A stretch of DNA of 64,000 nt from Micromonospora matsumotoense (GTDB lineage Bacteria; Actinomycetota; Actinomycetes; Mycobacteriales; Micromonosporaceae), in contig NZ_FMCU01000014.1 in NCBI RefSeq assembly GCF_900091525.1, forward strand, positions 124,682-188,681, read 5' to 3'. Below, piece by piece: positions 16,627-25,493 of this stretch; positions within the stretch are counted from its first letter, which is position 1; each line of letters opens with the position of its first letter. The notes beneath the pieces were generated by a model that worked only from the letters and a program-made list of their open reading frames with translations, did not search any database and was not told the origin of the DNA. The position numbers and the translations under genes are program-made.

Positions 16627-16703
16627 CACATCCGCGGGCGGCCCGGCGGACCGGTTCCGGGGCCGGCGCGGGCTTGCACCCGCGCCGGCCCGGGCCGCTC
16701 GAC

Positions 16704-19271
16704 TCAGCCGGCGTGCGCGTCCCGGGCGCGGGCCTTCAGCGCGCGGACCACCCCGTCGCGTCCCTCGGCCACCAACCGGCGCAGCGACGCCGGGTGACCG
16801 TCGCCGGCCAACCACGCGTCGGTGGCCGCCACCGTCTCCTCCTCGACCAGGTAGGCCGGGTACGCCAACTGCACGAACTCCTGTGCCGGCTCGCTGTCGC
16901 GCTGCGCCCACACCTGCGCCACCGTGGCGAAGTAGCGCTCCCGGTACGGCGCGACCAGCGCGACCTGCGTCGGGTGGGTCAGCCCCTGCAACAACGCCCG
17001 GTTACGCCAGTTCGGCAGCGCGTCGGGGCCGGTCAGCAGGGACCACACCGTCGCCTTGTTCGCCTCGGTCGGCACCAGCGCGTGCGCGTACGCGGCCTCC
17101 CGCTCACCGGAGGCCGTCCGGTCGCCGGCCAGCTCCGCCTCGATCTCGGTCGTGCCGGCCGCCCCGTTGGCCACCAGCGACTGCAGGACCGTCCAGCGCA
17201 GCTCGGTGTCGATGGTCAGGCCGGCGGGCACGTCGGCACCGGCCAGCCACCCGCGCAGCGTCGCCAGGTCCTCGTCGGCGCGGGCCGCCGAGGCGTACGC
17301 GCGGGCCCAGGCGAGTTGGAAGCCGCTGCCCGGCTCGGCCGCCGCCAGCGCGTCCTTGGCGGTCCGGGACAGCCCGGCCCAGCCGGTCGGCGCCCAGGCC
17401 GGGTCGGCATAGAAGATCAGCGCGGTGCTGGCCTGTCGCAGGGTGGCGGTGACCAGGTTGATGTCGGTCTCGGCGGGCAGCCCGGCCAGCACCAGCGCCA
17501 CGTAGTCGCGGGCGGACAGCTCGGCGTCGCGGACCATGTCCCAGGCGGCCGTCCAGCACAGCGCCCGGGCCAGCGACGACTCGAAGCCGGCGATGTGCTG
17601 CACCACGGTTGCCATCGACCGCTCGTCGAGCCGCAGCTTGGTGTAGGTCAGGTCGTCGTCGTTGAGCAGCAGCACGTCGGCGGCCGGTCGGCCGTGCAGC
17701 ACCGACAACTCGGTCGCCTCGCCGGTGACGTCCACCTCGACCCGTTCCCGGCGGACCAGCCGACCGTCGGTCAGGTCGTAGAGACCCACCCCGATCCGGT
17801 GGGTACGCAGCGTCGGGTGACCGGCCGGTGCCTCCTGCCGGACCAGCACCCGCTCGTACCCGCCGTCGGCGCCGATGGTCACCTCGGGGAGCAGGGTGTT
17901 GACCTGGGCGGTCTCCAACCACTGGGCGGCGAACTTGCGCAACTCCCGGCCGGAGGCCGTCTCCAGCTCCGACAGCAGGTCGTCAAAGGTGGCGTTGCCC
18001 CAGGCGTGCTTGCCGAAGTACGCCCGTAGCCCGGCCAGGAACGGCTCCTCACCGACGTACGCGACGAGCTGCTTGAGCACGCTGGCGCCCTTGGCGTACG
18101 TGATGCCGTCGAAGTTGACCTCGACGGCCTCCAGGTCGGGCATCTCGCAGTAGACCGGGTGGGTGGAGGAGAGCTGGTCCTGCCGGTAACCCCAGTTCTT
18201 GCGGATCGACAGGAAGGTCGTCCACGCCTCGGAGAACCGGGTGGCGTGGGTGTTGCACCAGTGGCTGGCCCACTCGGCGAACGACTCGTTGAGCCACAGG
18301 TCGTTCCACCAGCGCATGGTGACCAGGTCGCCGAACCACATGTGGGCCAGCTCGTGCAGGATCGTGTTGGCCCGCTGCTCGTACTCGAAGTCGGTGACCT
18401 GCGAGCGGAACAGGTAGTGCGACTCGGCGTGGGTGACGCAGCCGAAGTTCTCCATCGCGCCGGCGTTGAAGTCGGGCACCCAGAGCTGGTCGTACTTGGG
18501 CAGCGGGTAGCGCACCCCGAACTGCTCGTGGAAGAAGTCGAAGCCCTGCTTGGTGATCAGGAACAGGTCGTCGGCCTCCAGGTGCGGCGCCATCGACGCC
18601 CGGCAGAAGACCCCCAGGTCGATGCCGTCGTGGCTGTCCCGCACCTCGTGGTACGGCCCGGCGCAGAGCGCGGTGACGTAGGTGCTCATCCGCGCCGAGG
18701 TGGTGAAGTGGACGGTCTTGAGCCCCTCGCCGGCCGGCTCCTCCCGCTCGACGGGCATGTTGGACACCACCCGCCAGTGCGCCGGGACGGTGGCGTGCCA
18801 GGTGTAGACGCTCTTCAGGTCGGGCTGGTCGAAGCACGCGAAGACCTTCTGCGCGTCGGCCGTCTCGAACTGGCTGTAGAGATAGGTCTCGCCGTCCACC
18901 GGGTCGACCGTGCGGTGCAGGCCCTGCCCGCTGTTGGAGTAGCCGAAGTCGGCCTCCACCACGAGCACGTTCTCGGCGGCCAGCCCGGTCAACGCCAGGC
19001 CCTTCTCGGCCGACCAGCCGGTGAGGTCCACCGGGTCGCCGTTGAGCGTGGCCGCGCGCACCGACTCGGCCGCGGTCTCGATGAAGGTGCCGGCACCGGG
19101 TTCGGCGCAACGGAACCTGACCTCGGTCACCGACCGGAAGGTGCGGCCCTCGGCCTGCACCGCGGTGGACAGGTCGAGGTTGATGTCGTACCCGGTGACC
19201 TCCAGCAGGCGGGCCCGCTCGGTGGCCTCGACCTGGGTCAGGTTGCGCACTCCTGGCACTTTCGTCTCCAT
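16704..19271 (-). CDS. pepN: aminopeptidase N (M1 family)
   Basis: An 855-residue zinc metallopeptidase that removes N-terminal residues from peptides in the cytoplasm, probably downstream of ATP-dependent proteases. The exopeptidase motif GAMENFG and the zinc motif HELAHMWFGD...NESFAEW (HExxH-18-E) are both intact. The C-terminal ERAP1-like helical domain is full length. A longer frame reaches 19346, but the usual family start METKVPGVRNLTQVEA at 19271 fits best. The neighbour upstream on the opposite strand is the Rv2466c-like gene; in M. tuberculosis pepN (Rv2467) is likewise next to Rv2466c. Confidence 0.94.
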   Translation of the reverse strand: METKVPGVRNLTQVEATERARLLEVTGYDINLDLSTAVQAEGRTFRSVTEVRFRCAEPGAGTFIETAAESVRAATLNGDPVDLTGWSAEKGLALTGLAAENVLVVEADFGYSNSGQGLHRTVDPVDGETYLYSQFETADAQKVFACFDQPDLKSVYTWHATVPAHWRVVSNMPVEREEPAGEGLKTVHFTTSARMSTYVTALCAGPYHEVRDSHDGIDLGVFCRASMAPHLEADDLFLITKQGFDFFHEQFGVRYPLPKYDQLWVPDFNAGAMENFGCVTHAESHYLFRSQVTDFEYEQRANTILHELAHMWFGDLVTMRWWNDLWLNESFAEWASHWCNTHATRFSEAWTTFLSIRKNWGYRQDQLSSTHPVYCEMPDLEAVEVNFDGITYAKGASVLKQLVAYVGEEPFLAGLRAYFGKHAWGNATFDDLLSELETASGRELRKFAAQWLETAQVNTLLPEVTIGADGGYERVLVRQEAPAGHPTLRTHRIGVGLYDLTDGRLVRRERVEVDVTGEATELSVLHGRPAADVLLLNDDDLTYTKLRLDERSMATVVQHIAGFESSLARALCWTAAWDMVRDAELSARDYVALVLAGLPAETDINLVTATLRQASTALIFYADPAWAPTGWAGLSRTAKDALAAAEPGSGFQLAWARAYASAARADEDLATLRGWLAGADVPAGLTIDTELRWTVLQSLVANGAAGTTEIEAELAGDRTASGEREAAYAHALVPTEANKATVWSLLTGPDALPNWRNRALLQGLTHPTQVALVAPYRERYFATVAQVWAQRDSEPAQEFVQLAYPAYLVEEETVAATDAWLAGDGHPASLRRLVAEGRDGVVRALKARARDAHAG

Positions 19272-19471
19272 CCCACTCTCGCCGCCTTCCGGCTGCGCCA
19301 GCCCCTGCCGGCCGCTCGTGGCGGCGACCCGAGCCGAGTCTTCCATGCACCGACCCTGCGGTGGTCGACGTCACGCTCTCATTCCGCTACCGATCGATGC
19401 CGTTCGGGGTGAGGATCGAATCAGCCACGTCGGGTCCGCCGACGTGCCTGACGTCACGAAGGGACTCCACC

Positions 19472-20095
19472 GTGACCGAACGTGTCGCCGTCGACATGTG
19501 GTTCGACCCGCTGTGCCCGTGGGCCTGGATCACCTCCCGTTGGCTCCTGGAGGTCGAACAGGTCCGGGAGGTGGACATCAGCTACCACGTGATGAGCCTG
19601 TCCGTGCTCAACGAGGGCCGGGAGTTGCCCGAGCAGTACCAGGAGATGATGCAGCTGGGCTGGGGGCCGGTGCGGGTCTGCATCGCCGTCGAGCAGGCGC
19701 ACGGCGGTGCGACGCTGGCGAAGCTCTACACCGCGATGGGCACCCGGATCCACCTCGGCAAGGAGCCGCTCGGCCGGGAGATGATCACCGCCGCGCTCGC
19801 CGACGTCGGGCTGGACCCGGCGTTCGCCGACGCCGCCGACTCCACGGAATACGACGAGGCGCTGCGGGCCAGCCACGAGGCGGGGATGCGGCCGGTCGGC
19901 ACCGATGTCGGCACCCCCGTGGTGCACGCCCCCGGTCCGGACGGCGAGAAGGTCGCCTTCTTCGGCCCGGTCATCACCCCGTCGCCCAAGGGTGAGGCCG
20001 CGGGCCGGCTCTGGGACGGCGTCCTGCTGGTCGCCGGCACCCCCGGCTTCTACGAGCTGAAGCGCTCCCGCGAGCTGGGCCCGATCTTCGACTGA
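19472..20095 (+). CDS. DsbA-family oxidoreductase of the Rv2466c (mycothiol-dependent) group
   Basis: A 207-residue thioredoxin-fold protein matching M. tuberculosis Rv2466c, a mycothiol-dependent reductase that activates nitro prodrugs. Matches include DMWFDPLCPWAWITSRWLLE, YHVMSLSVLNE, MQLGWGPVRVCIAVEQAHG, YTAMGTRIH and VGTDVGTPVVHA. Rv2466c has an active-site CPWC; here it is CPWA, so only the first cysteine remains. A monothiol (mycothiol-conjugating) mechanism is likely. GTG 19472 is preceded by GAAGGGA. It is divergent from pepN, as in M. tuberculosis. Confidence 0.88.
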   Translation: MTERVAVDMWFDPLCPWAWITSRWLLEVEQVREVDISYHVMSLSVLNEGRELPEQYQEMMQLGWGPVRVCIAVEQAHGGATLAKLYTAMGTRIHLGKEPLGREMITAALADVGLDPAFADAADSTEYDEALRASHEAGMRPVGTDVGTPVVHAPGPDGEKVAFFGPVITPSPKGEAAGRLWDGVLLVAGTPGFYELKRSRELGPIFD

Positions 20096-20101
20096 TCCCG
20101 A

Positions 20102-20138
20102 CCCCGGCGGGGCCCGGCCCGGTCGGGCCCCGCCGGGG
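20102..20138 (+). terminator. strong terminator hairpin after the Rv2466c-like gene
   Basis: CCCCGGCGGGGCCCG (20102-20116) pairs perfectly with its complement at 20124-20138 around a 7-base loop, six bases after the stop codon. There is no U-run, as usual in this GC range. Confidence 0.75.
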
Positions 20139-20210
20139 GACGGTTCATCTGGTGGACCCGGCGCGGGGTCGGCGTCGCCCGGGCCGTCGTCGCCGGTAGC
20201 GTCAACCCCC

Positions 20211-21413
20211 ATGACGGTCGTGCATCCGATCGCCCGGGCCTGGATCACCACTGGCGGCACCGGCGCGCAGAACTACGACGAGTTCGCCGACGACGCGGAG
20301 ATCACCGCGATCATCGAGGCGAACCCGCACAGTGCCCTCGGCATCGAGATGCCCCACCGGGCGCCGGAGAGCCTGGGGAAGTCCTTCCTCGACTCGCTCG
20401 GCGACGCGGTGGCCCGGCTCACCGAGGCGAAGGCCGACGGCAGCTACACCCCCGCCGAGCAGGTGGTGGTCCTCTACCGGATCAGCGCCCCGGGGGAGGA
20501 GTCGGCGTACGGGTTGTTCGCCATGGTCGACACCGACCAGATCTCCACCAGCGCCGACGAGCCCGGCCTGGTGATCCGCAACGAGGACGTCTTCATCGCC
20601 AAGGTGCGGGAGCGGGTCGCCCTGGCCGAGGCGCTGGGTCACCTGCTCTCCCCCGTACTGCTGCTGCAGACCGGGCGCGGCGACGAGCTGCACGCCGCGC
20701 TCGCGTCGGCCACCGACCAGGCCGGTGTGCCGGCCGCCACCGACACCGACCAGGCCGGTCGGACGCACGCCATCTGGCTGGTCGGCCCCGGCCCGGAGCA
20801 GGACGCGTTGACCGCCCTGGCCGGCGGCGGCGAGCTGGTGGTCGCCGACGGCAACCACCGCAGCCTGGCCGCGCAGACCGGCGGCTTCCCGCGCTTCCTC
20901 TCGGTGATCACCACCCCGGCCTCAGTCGCCATCCAGCCCTACAACCGGCTGGTCAGCGAGCTGACCAGCACCCCCGACGAGCTGCTCGACCGGCTCCGCG
21001 CGGCCGGCGCGCAGATCGACCCGATCGACGGCCCGGTCGAGGTCCCGGCGGCCGGCGGCACCGTGCATCTCCGGCTCGCCGGCCAGGGGTACGCGGTGAC
21101 CCTGCCGCCCGACGCGGGTGCGGCCCGGCTGGAGAACCTCGACCACGCCCTGGTCGAACGGCTGCTGCTGCGCGACGCGCTCGGCCTCGACCCGGGCGAC
21201 AAGCGGATCACCTACGTCGGCGGTGACTACCCGGCGAGCTGGCTCACCGGCGAGGTCGACGCCGGCCGGGCGGAGCTTGCCGTGCTGGTCGCCCCGGTGA
21301 CCGTGGACGACTTCGTCGCGGTGAACCTGGCCCGGGAGAAGATGCCCCGCAAGAGCACCTGGTTCACCCCGAAGGCGCGTGGCGGTCTGGTCGTCGCCGA
21401 GCTGCCCCGCTGA
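20211..21413 (+). CDS. DUF1015 protein (SerK-like)
   Basis: A 400-residue cytoplasmic protein of the DUF1015 family. Visible blocks: PIARAWITTGGTGAQNYDEF, NPHSALGIEMPHRAPES, a VVLYRISAPGEESAYGLFAM region, ELVVADGNHRSLAAQ (the ADGNHR motif is diagnostic) and DALGLDPGDKRITYVGGDY near the end. Some archaeal DUF1015 proteins are ADP-dependent serine kinases (SerK). Whether this homologue phosphorylates free serine is unknown. The next gene, rpiB, follows in the same direction after ~115 bases. Confidence 0.85.
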   Translation: MTVVHPIARAWITTGGTGAQNYDEFADDAEITAIIEANPHSALGIEMPHRAPESLGKSFLDSLGDAVARLTEAKADGSYTPAEQVVVLYRISAPGEESAYGLFAMVDTDQISTSADEPGLVIRNEDVFIAKVRERVALAEALGHLLSPVLLLQTGRGDELHAALASATDQAGVPAATDTDQAGRTHAIWLVGPGPEQDALTALAGGGELVVADGNHRSLAAQTGGFPRFLSVITTPASVAIQPYNRLVSELTSTPDELLDRLRAAGAQIDPIDGPVEVPAAGGTVHLRLAGQGYAVTLPPDAGAARLENLDHALVERLLLRDALGLDPGDKRITYVGGDYPASWLTGEVDAGRAELAVLVAPVTVDDFVAVNLAREKMPRKSTWFTPKARGGLVVAELPR

Positions 21414-21530
21414 TCCCGACCCCACCGGTGGTCGCCGTCCCGGCGTACCGCCCCTTCCGGTTGTGACGAATCCGCCCCGGCACGCCGCCCCCACGGCGGG
21501 CCGGGGCGCGGCCCTGACAGACTGCCCGGT

Positions 21531-22016
<486 letters not shown>

Positions 22017-22066
22017 CCCCCGACTCGTCCTGACCTCTCGACCGGGTCGGCCGCCGGCCGGCCCGG

Positions 22067-22399
22067 TCACCGCCCGGGGCGGGGCAGGTCCTCCCGGGGC
22101 ACCCAGTTCCGTCGGATGATCACCAGCCGTTCCTCGGCCTCGGCCAGGTCCTGCCCGGTGGGGCGGGCGGCGTCCCGGGCCCGTAACGCGGCACCCACCC
22201 CGACCTGGGACGAACCGGAGCCGACCAGCCCGCGCAGGCCCCGCTCGCTGTCCTCGATCCCCGGTCCACCGCGTCGGGTCCGTGGGGCCGGCGTCCCGTC
22301 GTGCACCTCGGCCGTCGCCGCCGTCGGAGGCTCGCCGCCGCCGTCTGTCGCCTCCGGCTGGTGCCGTAACCGGCGTCGCCGCCGTTCCGCATCCGCCAT
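22067..22399 (-). CDS. small conserved actinobacterial protein
   Basis: A 110-residue protein with a disordered, Arg- and Thr-rich first half. Its compact C-terminal half is SERGLRGLVGSGSSQVGVGA, then ALRARDAARPTGQDLAEAEE and VIIRRNWVPRE. The second half looks strongly conserved in character (Gly-Ser loop followed by an amphipathic helix). Function unknown. It is convergent with rpiB. Confidence 0.65.
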   Translation of the reverse strand: MADAERRRRRLRHQPEATDGGGEPPTAATAEVHDGTPAPRTRRGGPGIEDSERGLRGLVGSGSSQVGVGAALRARDAARPTGQDLAEAEERLVIIRRNWVPREDLPRPGR

Positions 22400-22520
22400 C
22401 TACCGACCGTACCGCCCGGCAGCCCTGCGGGCCGGGCCGGGCGAGGCAGTTTGTCCGCTCGCTACCCTCGGAGGTGGTGGACCGGTCGACGGCCGGCACC
22501 GGTCATGGGGAGGAAACGAG

Positions 22521-23060
22521 ATGGCAGACCAGACACAGCCGTGGGCCGAGCGGACCGTCGAGGTGCCGCCCCAGCCCGGTGTCGGGGTGCCGCCGCAGCG
22601 GGAGCCGTTCCGCCGGGGCGTCGCCTCGGTGGGGCAGTCCCGGGCTCCGCGCACCGAGCCGTTCCCGGTGGTCGACCACGACACGTCCGACTGGTCCGAG
22701 CCGGCGGCACCGCGTCGGCCGATGAGCTGGCACGTGGAGCAGTTGCGTAGGGGCGGCGAGTGGAGCGCGGCCGGTGCGCTCTTCGCCTTCGTCTGCTGGG
22801 GGATCTGGGCCATCTCCGGCCGGGGCGACCTGGGCGCCCCGCTGCTCACCTTCCTGCTCAGCCTGCTGGTGGCGGCCGGCCTCTTCGCGCTCTCCCGGCT
22901 GCTCGGCCGGGTGATCCTGGAGCGCCAACTGGGCCGGGTGCGACGCAGCGCCCGCGGCGCCCACCTGGTGACCGGGGTGTTCCTGGCCGGGGTCGGTATC
23001 GCCTACCTCCAGCAGACCCAGTGGGTGATGGACGCCTGGAACTTCCTCACCGGCAACTGA
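22521..23060 (+). CDS. two-to-three-TM membrane protein
   Basis: A 179-residue protein: ~70-residue Pro/Arg-rich cytoplasmic N-terminus, then segments WSAAGALFAFVCWGIWAIS, LLTFLLSLLVAAGLFALSRL and LVTGVFLAGVGIAYLQQT. ATG 22521 is preceded by GGGGAGGAAACG, which sets the start despite a long open frame upstream. Function unknown. A strong hairpin follows. Confidence 0.75.
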   Translation: MADQTQPWAERTVEVPPQPGVGVPPQREPFRRGVASVGQSRAPRTEPFPVVDHDTSDWSEPAAPRRPMSWHVEQLRRGGEWSAAGALFAFVCWGIWAISGRGDLGAPLLTFLLSLLVAAGLFALSRLLGRVILERQLGRVRRSARGAHLVTGVFLAGVGIAYLQQTQWVMDAWNFLTGN

Positions 23061-23129
23061 GCCCTTCAGACGCGCCGGGCGGGGCTGCGGGCACCCCGGG
23101 CGGGGCGCAGGGCGCCCGGGTGCGGCACC

Positions 23130-23163
23130 GCGGGCGGGCCGGGTGGTGACCCGGTCCGCCCGC
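23130..23163 (+). terminator. terminator hairpin after the membrane protein gene
   Basis: Fifteen-base arms at 23130-23144 and 23149-23163 pair with a single G-U and a 4-base loop (GGTG), 70 bases after the stop. Confidence 0.65.
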
Positions 23164-23307
23164 GTCCGGTCGCGGGCTCGCCCGCGACACCGGTCGACAC
23201 TCCTCCAGGCCGGGCGCTGTCTTACCCCGCCGCGCCGCCTTCATCCCCGTCCGGTCGGGTGACCCCCCCCGTGCGGTGGCACACGATCGTATGACTCCAT
23301 CGATATG

Positions 23308-23337
23308 TTGAACTGCATCAATCTTTCGCTCTAGGCT
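23308..23337 (+). promoter_or_regulatory. candidate promoter of the trypsin gene
   Basis: TTGAAC at 23308 and TAGGCT at 23332 are separated by 18 bases in a locally AT-rich patch (TCGATATGTTGAACTGCATC), 55 bases before the GTG start. The AT patch stands out from ~300 bases of GC-rich spacer. Confidence 0.45.
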
Positions 23338-23391
23338 CCCGCCATCGAACCGGCGCCCCCACAAGGCGCGCCGCCGAGGGTTGGAGGCCCT

Positions 23392-24189
23392 GTGAACCGT
23401 TGGCGCAGTCTCACCGGCCGGATGGCCGCCACGCTGGTGGCGATCACGGCCGGGTCGCTTGTCCTGACCGCCCCGGCCACCGCCGCGCCCATCCCCGACA
23501 CCGCCCCGTCCGTCGTCGGCGGCACCCGGGCGGCGCAGGGCGAGTTCCCGTTCATGGTCCGGCTCTCCATGGGCTGCGGCGGGGCGCTCTACAGCCCCCG
23601 GTTGGTGCTCACCGCCGCCCACTGCGTGAACCGCACCGGCACGAACACCAGCATCACCGCGACCCTCGGCGCGGTCGACCTCCAGGCGAGCAGCCGGATC
23701 CAGGTCAAGTCGAACTACGTCTACCGGGCCCCCGGCTACAACGGCAGCGGCAAGGACTGGGCGCTCATCCGGCTCGCCACCCCGGTCACCTCGCAGGCGA
23801 CCCTGCCCATCGCCACCAGCACCACGTACGACAGCGGCACCTTCAACATCGCCGGCTGGGGTGCGGCCCGTGAGGGCGGTGCGCAGCAGCGTTACCTGCT
23901 CAAGGCCACGGTGCCCTTCGTCACTGACGCCAGCTGCTCCGCCTCCTACCCCGGTGATCTGGTCGCCGCCGAGGAGATCTGCGCCGGCTACGCCAGCGGT
24001 GGCACCGACACCTGCCAGGGCGACTCCGGCGGCCCGATGTTCCGCCGCGACGCCTCGAACGCCTGGATCCAGGTGGGCATCGTCAGCTGGGGCGACGGCT
24101 GCGCCCGGCCCAACGCCCCCGGCGTCTACACCCAGGTGAGCACGTTCGCCTCGTCGATCGCCTCCGCCGCCGCCAGCCTCGGCGGCTGA
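23392..24189 (+). CDS. secreted trypsin-like serine protease (S1)
   Basis: A 265-residue protease similar to Streptomyces griseus trypsin. Signal peptide residues 1-~32 (LVAITAGSLVLTAPATAA), a short propeptide, then mature VVGGTRAAQGEFPF. The catalytic triad is His in LTAAHCV, Asp in SGKDWALI and Ser in CQGDSGGP. Asp six residues before the Ser (TDTCQGDSGG) predicts cleavage after Arg or Lys. Six Cys pair as usual. GTG 23392 follows GGAGG. It probably acts in extracellular nutrient scavenging or processing of surface proteins. Confidence 0.93.
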   Translation: MNRWRSLTGRMAATLVAITAGSLVLTAPATAAPIPDTAPSVVGGTRAAQGEFPFMVRLSMGCGGALYSPRLVLTAAHCVNRTGTNTSITATLGAVDLQASSRIQVKSNYVYRAPGYNGSGKDWALIRLATPVTSQATLPIATSTTYDSGTFNIAGWGAAREGGAQQRYLLKATVPFVTDASCSASYPGDLVAAEEICAGYASGGTDTCQGDSGGPMFRRDASNAWIQVGIVSWGDGCARPNAPGVYTQVSTFASSIASAAASLGG

Positions 24190-24259
24190 CCCGACCCGGT
24201 CCGCACCCGGGAGCAACCGCGCCCGGTCCGCAACCGCCCTGCCCGGTCCGCCCCGGGAC

Positions 24260-24302
24260 CATCGCGCCACCGACAGCCCCCGTGGTCGTCGGTGGCGCGA
24301 TG
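24260..24302 (+). terminator. terminator hairpin after the trypsin gene
   Basis: Fifteen-base perfect arms at 24260-24274 and 24288-24302 enclose a 13-base loop, 70 bases after the stop. Confidence 0.75.
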
Positions 24303-24322
24303 GTGTCCGACGGGCCGGGCTG

Positions 24323-24370
24323 CCCGGTGGCCCGGTGGCCCGGTGGCCCGGTGGCCCGGTGGCCCGGTGG
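24323..24370. repeat. 8-bp tandem repeat CCCGGTGG x6
   Basis: Six exact head-to-tail copies of CCCGGTGG, followed by diverged copies to about 24410, in the gap between two convergent genes. Confidence 0.85.
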
Positions 24371-24443
24371 GCCGGCGGCCCTGTGTGGCCCGGTGGCGCG
24401 GTGGCGGCCGACGGCGGCGTGAACCCCGCCGGGGCGGTGGCCC

Positions 24444-25493
24444 TCAGCCGTCCCCGGCGAACCGGTACAGCACGAAGTCCCGCTCCGCCCCGCAGACGAT
24501 CACCGAGGTGTTCCACGCACACGACTCGCTGCGGACGCCCTGGAGCTCCCCCATCTCGGTCAGGTCGCCGGCCTTCGACACCCCGGCGACGCTGCGGTCG
24601 TCCTCGACGCTGCTCGGCGTCTCGGCGAAGACCAGCAGGTTGCCGGCGTCGACCCGGACCGCCGTCCCCTTCCGGTCGGTCAGCACCGCCTTACCGGCCG
24701 GGTCGAACAGGCTCACCGTGCTCTTCGGCGACTCCCGCCGGACGAGCAGGTGCTCACCCACCGGCACCAGGTCCGCCCCGCCCGGCGTCGCCCAGCGCCG
24801 GCTGCCCTTGCCCTCGGTGGCCGCGACCACCTCGGTCCGGTCGGCGTCGCCCTCCGGCACCTCCAGCAGGCAGGCCCGGTGCTCACCGCAGGCCACCAAC
24901 CCGGTGACCCGCCGCTGCTGGCCCGCGCTGTAGAGCACCGTCGGCTCGGCGAAGCTGCCCAGGTCGTACCCGAGCAGCTTGTATCCCTGGTCCTCCGCCA
25001 CGACGTAGAACCGGTCGGCGTACGCGACCATCCGGTCGCTGACGTCGGCCACCCCGTCGCGGTGGCGCAACACCTTCCCGCTGTCCATGTCGAGCACCCG
25101 GACCGACCGGTCGGCACCCACCTGCACCAGCCGGTCGGCGTCGCCGAGCCAGGGGGCGCGGGGGGCACCGTCGAACCCGGCGGGGCCGACCACGGCCTGC
25201 TCGGTGCCGACCGGCAGCACCGTGGTCCGGGTGTCGCCGTACTCGCTGCGGGGGTTGGCCTGCGCCCACTCCTGCCGGCCGTCGCGCAGCCGCAGCCCGA
25301 CCAGGCGGCTGCCGGCGCGGTCCACCCACACCAGGGTCTCCCGGGTGACGTGCACCGCGTCGTCCCCGTGCACCGGCAGCCGCCACCGTTCCCGGCCGCT
25401 GCCGGCGTCGAGCACCACCACGTCCCGCGGGGTGCTGTCGCCGACCGCGTCCGCGACGGCCAGCACCGCCCCCGGCACCGCCCGGACACCGGT
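24444..25493 (-). pseudogene. beta-propeller C-terminal part cut off by an in-frame TGA
   Basis: This frame directly continues the Hsp70-like gene upstream: same frame, separated only by TGA at 25494-25496. It encodes PQQ/BamB-like repeats (VLDAGSGRERWRLPV, VLDMDSGKVLRHRDG, VVAATEGKGSRRWATPG, VSLFDPAGKAVLTDRKG). The first repeat (AVDAGTGKQAWRST) lies before the stop and the rest after it, so the stop splits one propeller. A GTG at 25476 could restart translation, but that would give an incomplete propeller without signal or anchor. I regard it as the severed end of one ~930-residue protein, or as a sequencing artefact. Confidence 0.7.

Noticed and set aside
16674..18029. 451-codon open frame opposite pepN
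   Set aside because: Antiparallel to the conserved aminopeptidase. Low-complexity translation, no start signal.
22120..22499. Antisense and extended frames around the small protein at 22067-22399 and rpiB
   Set aside because: The minus-strand 525-codon frame over 20922-22499 overlaps DUF1015 and rpiB genes with clear family motifs.
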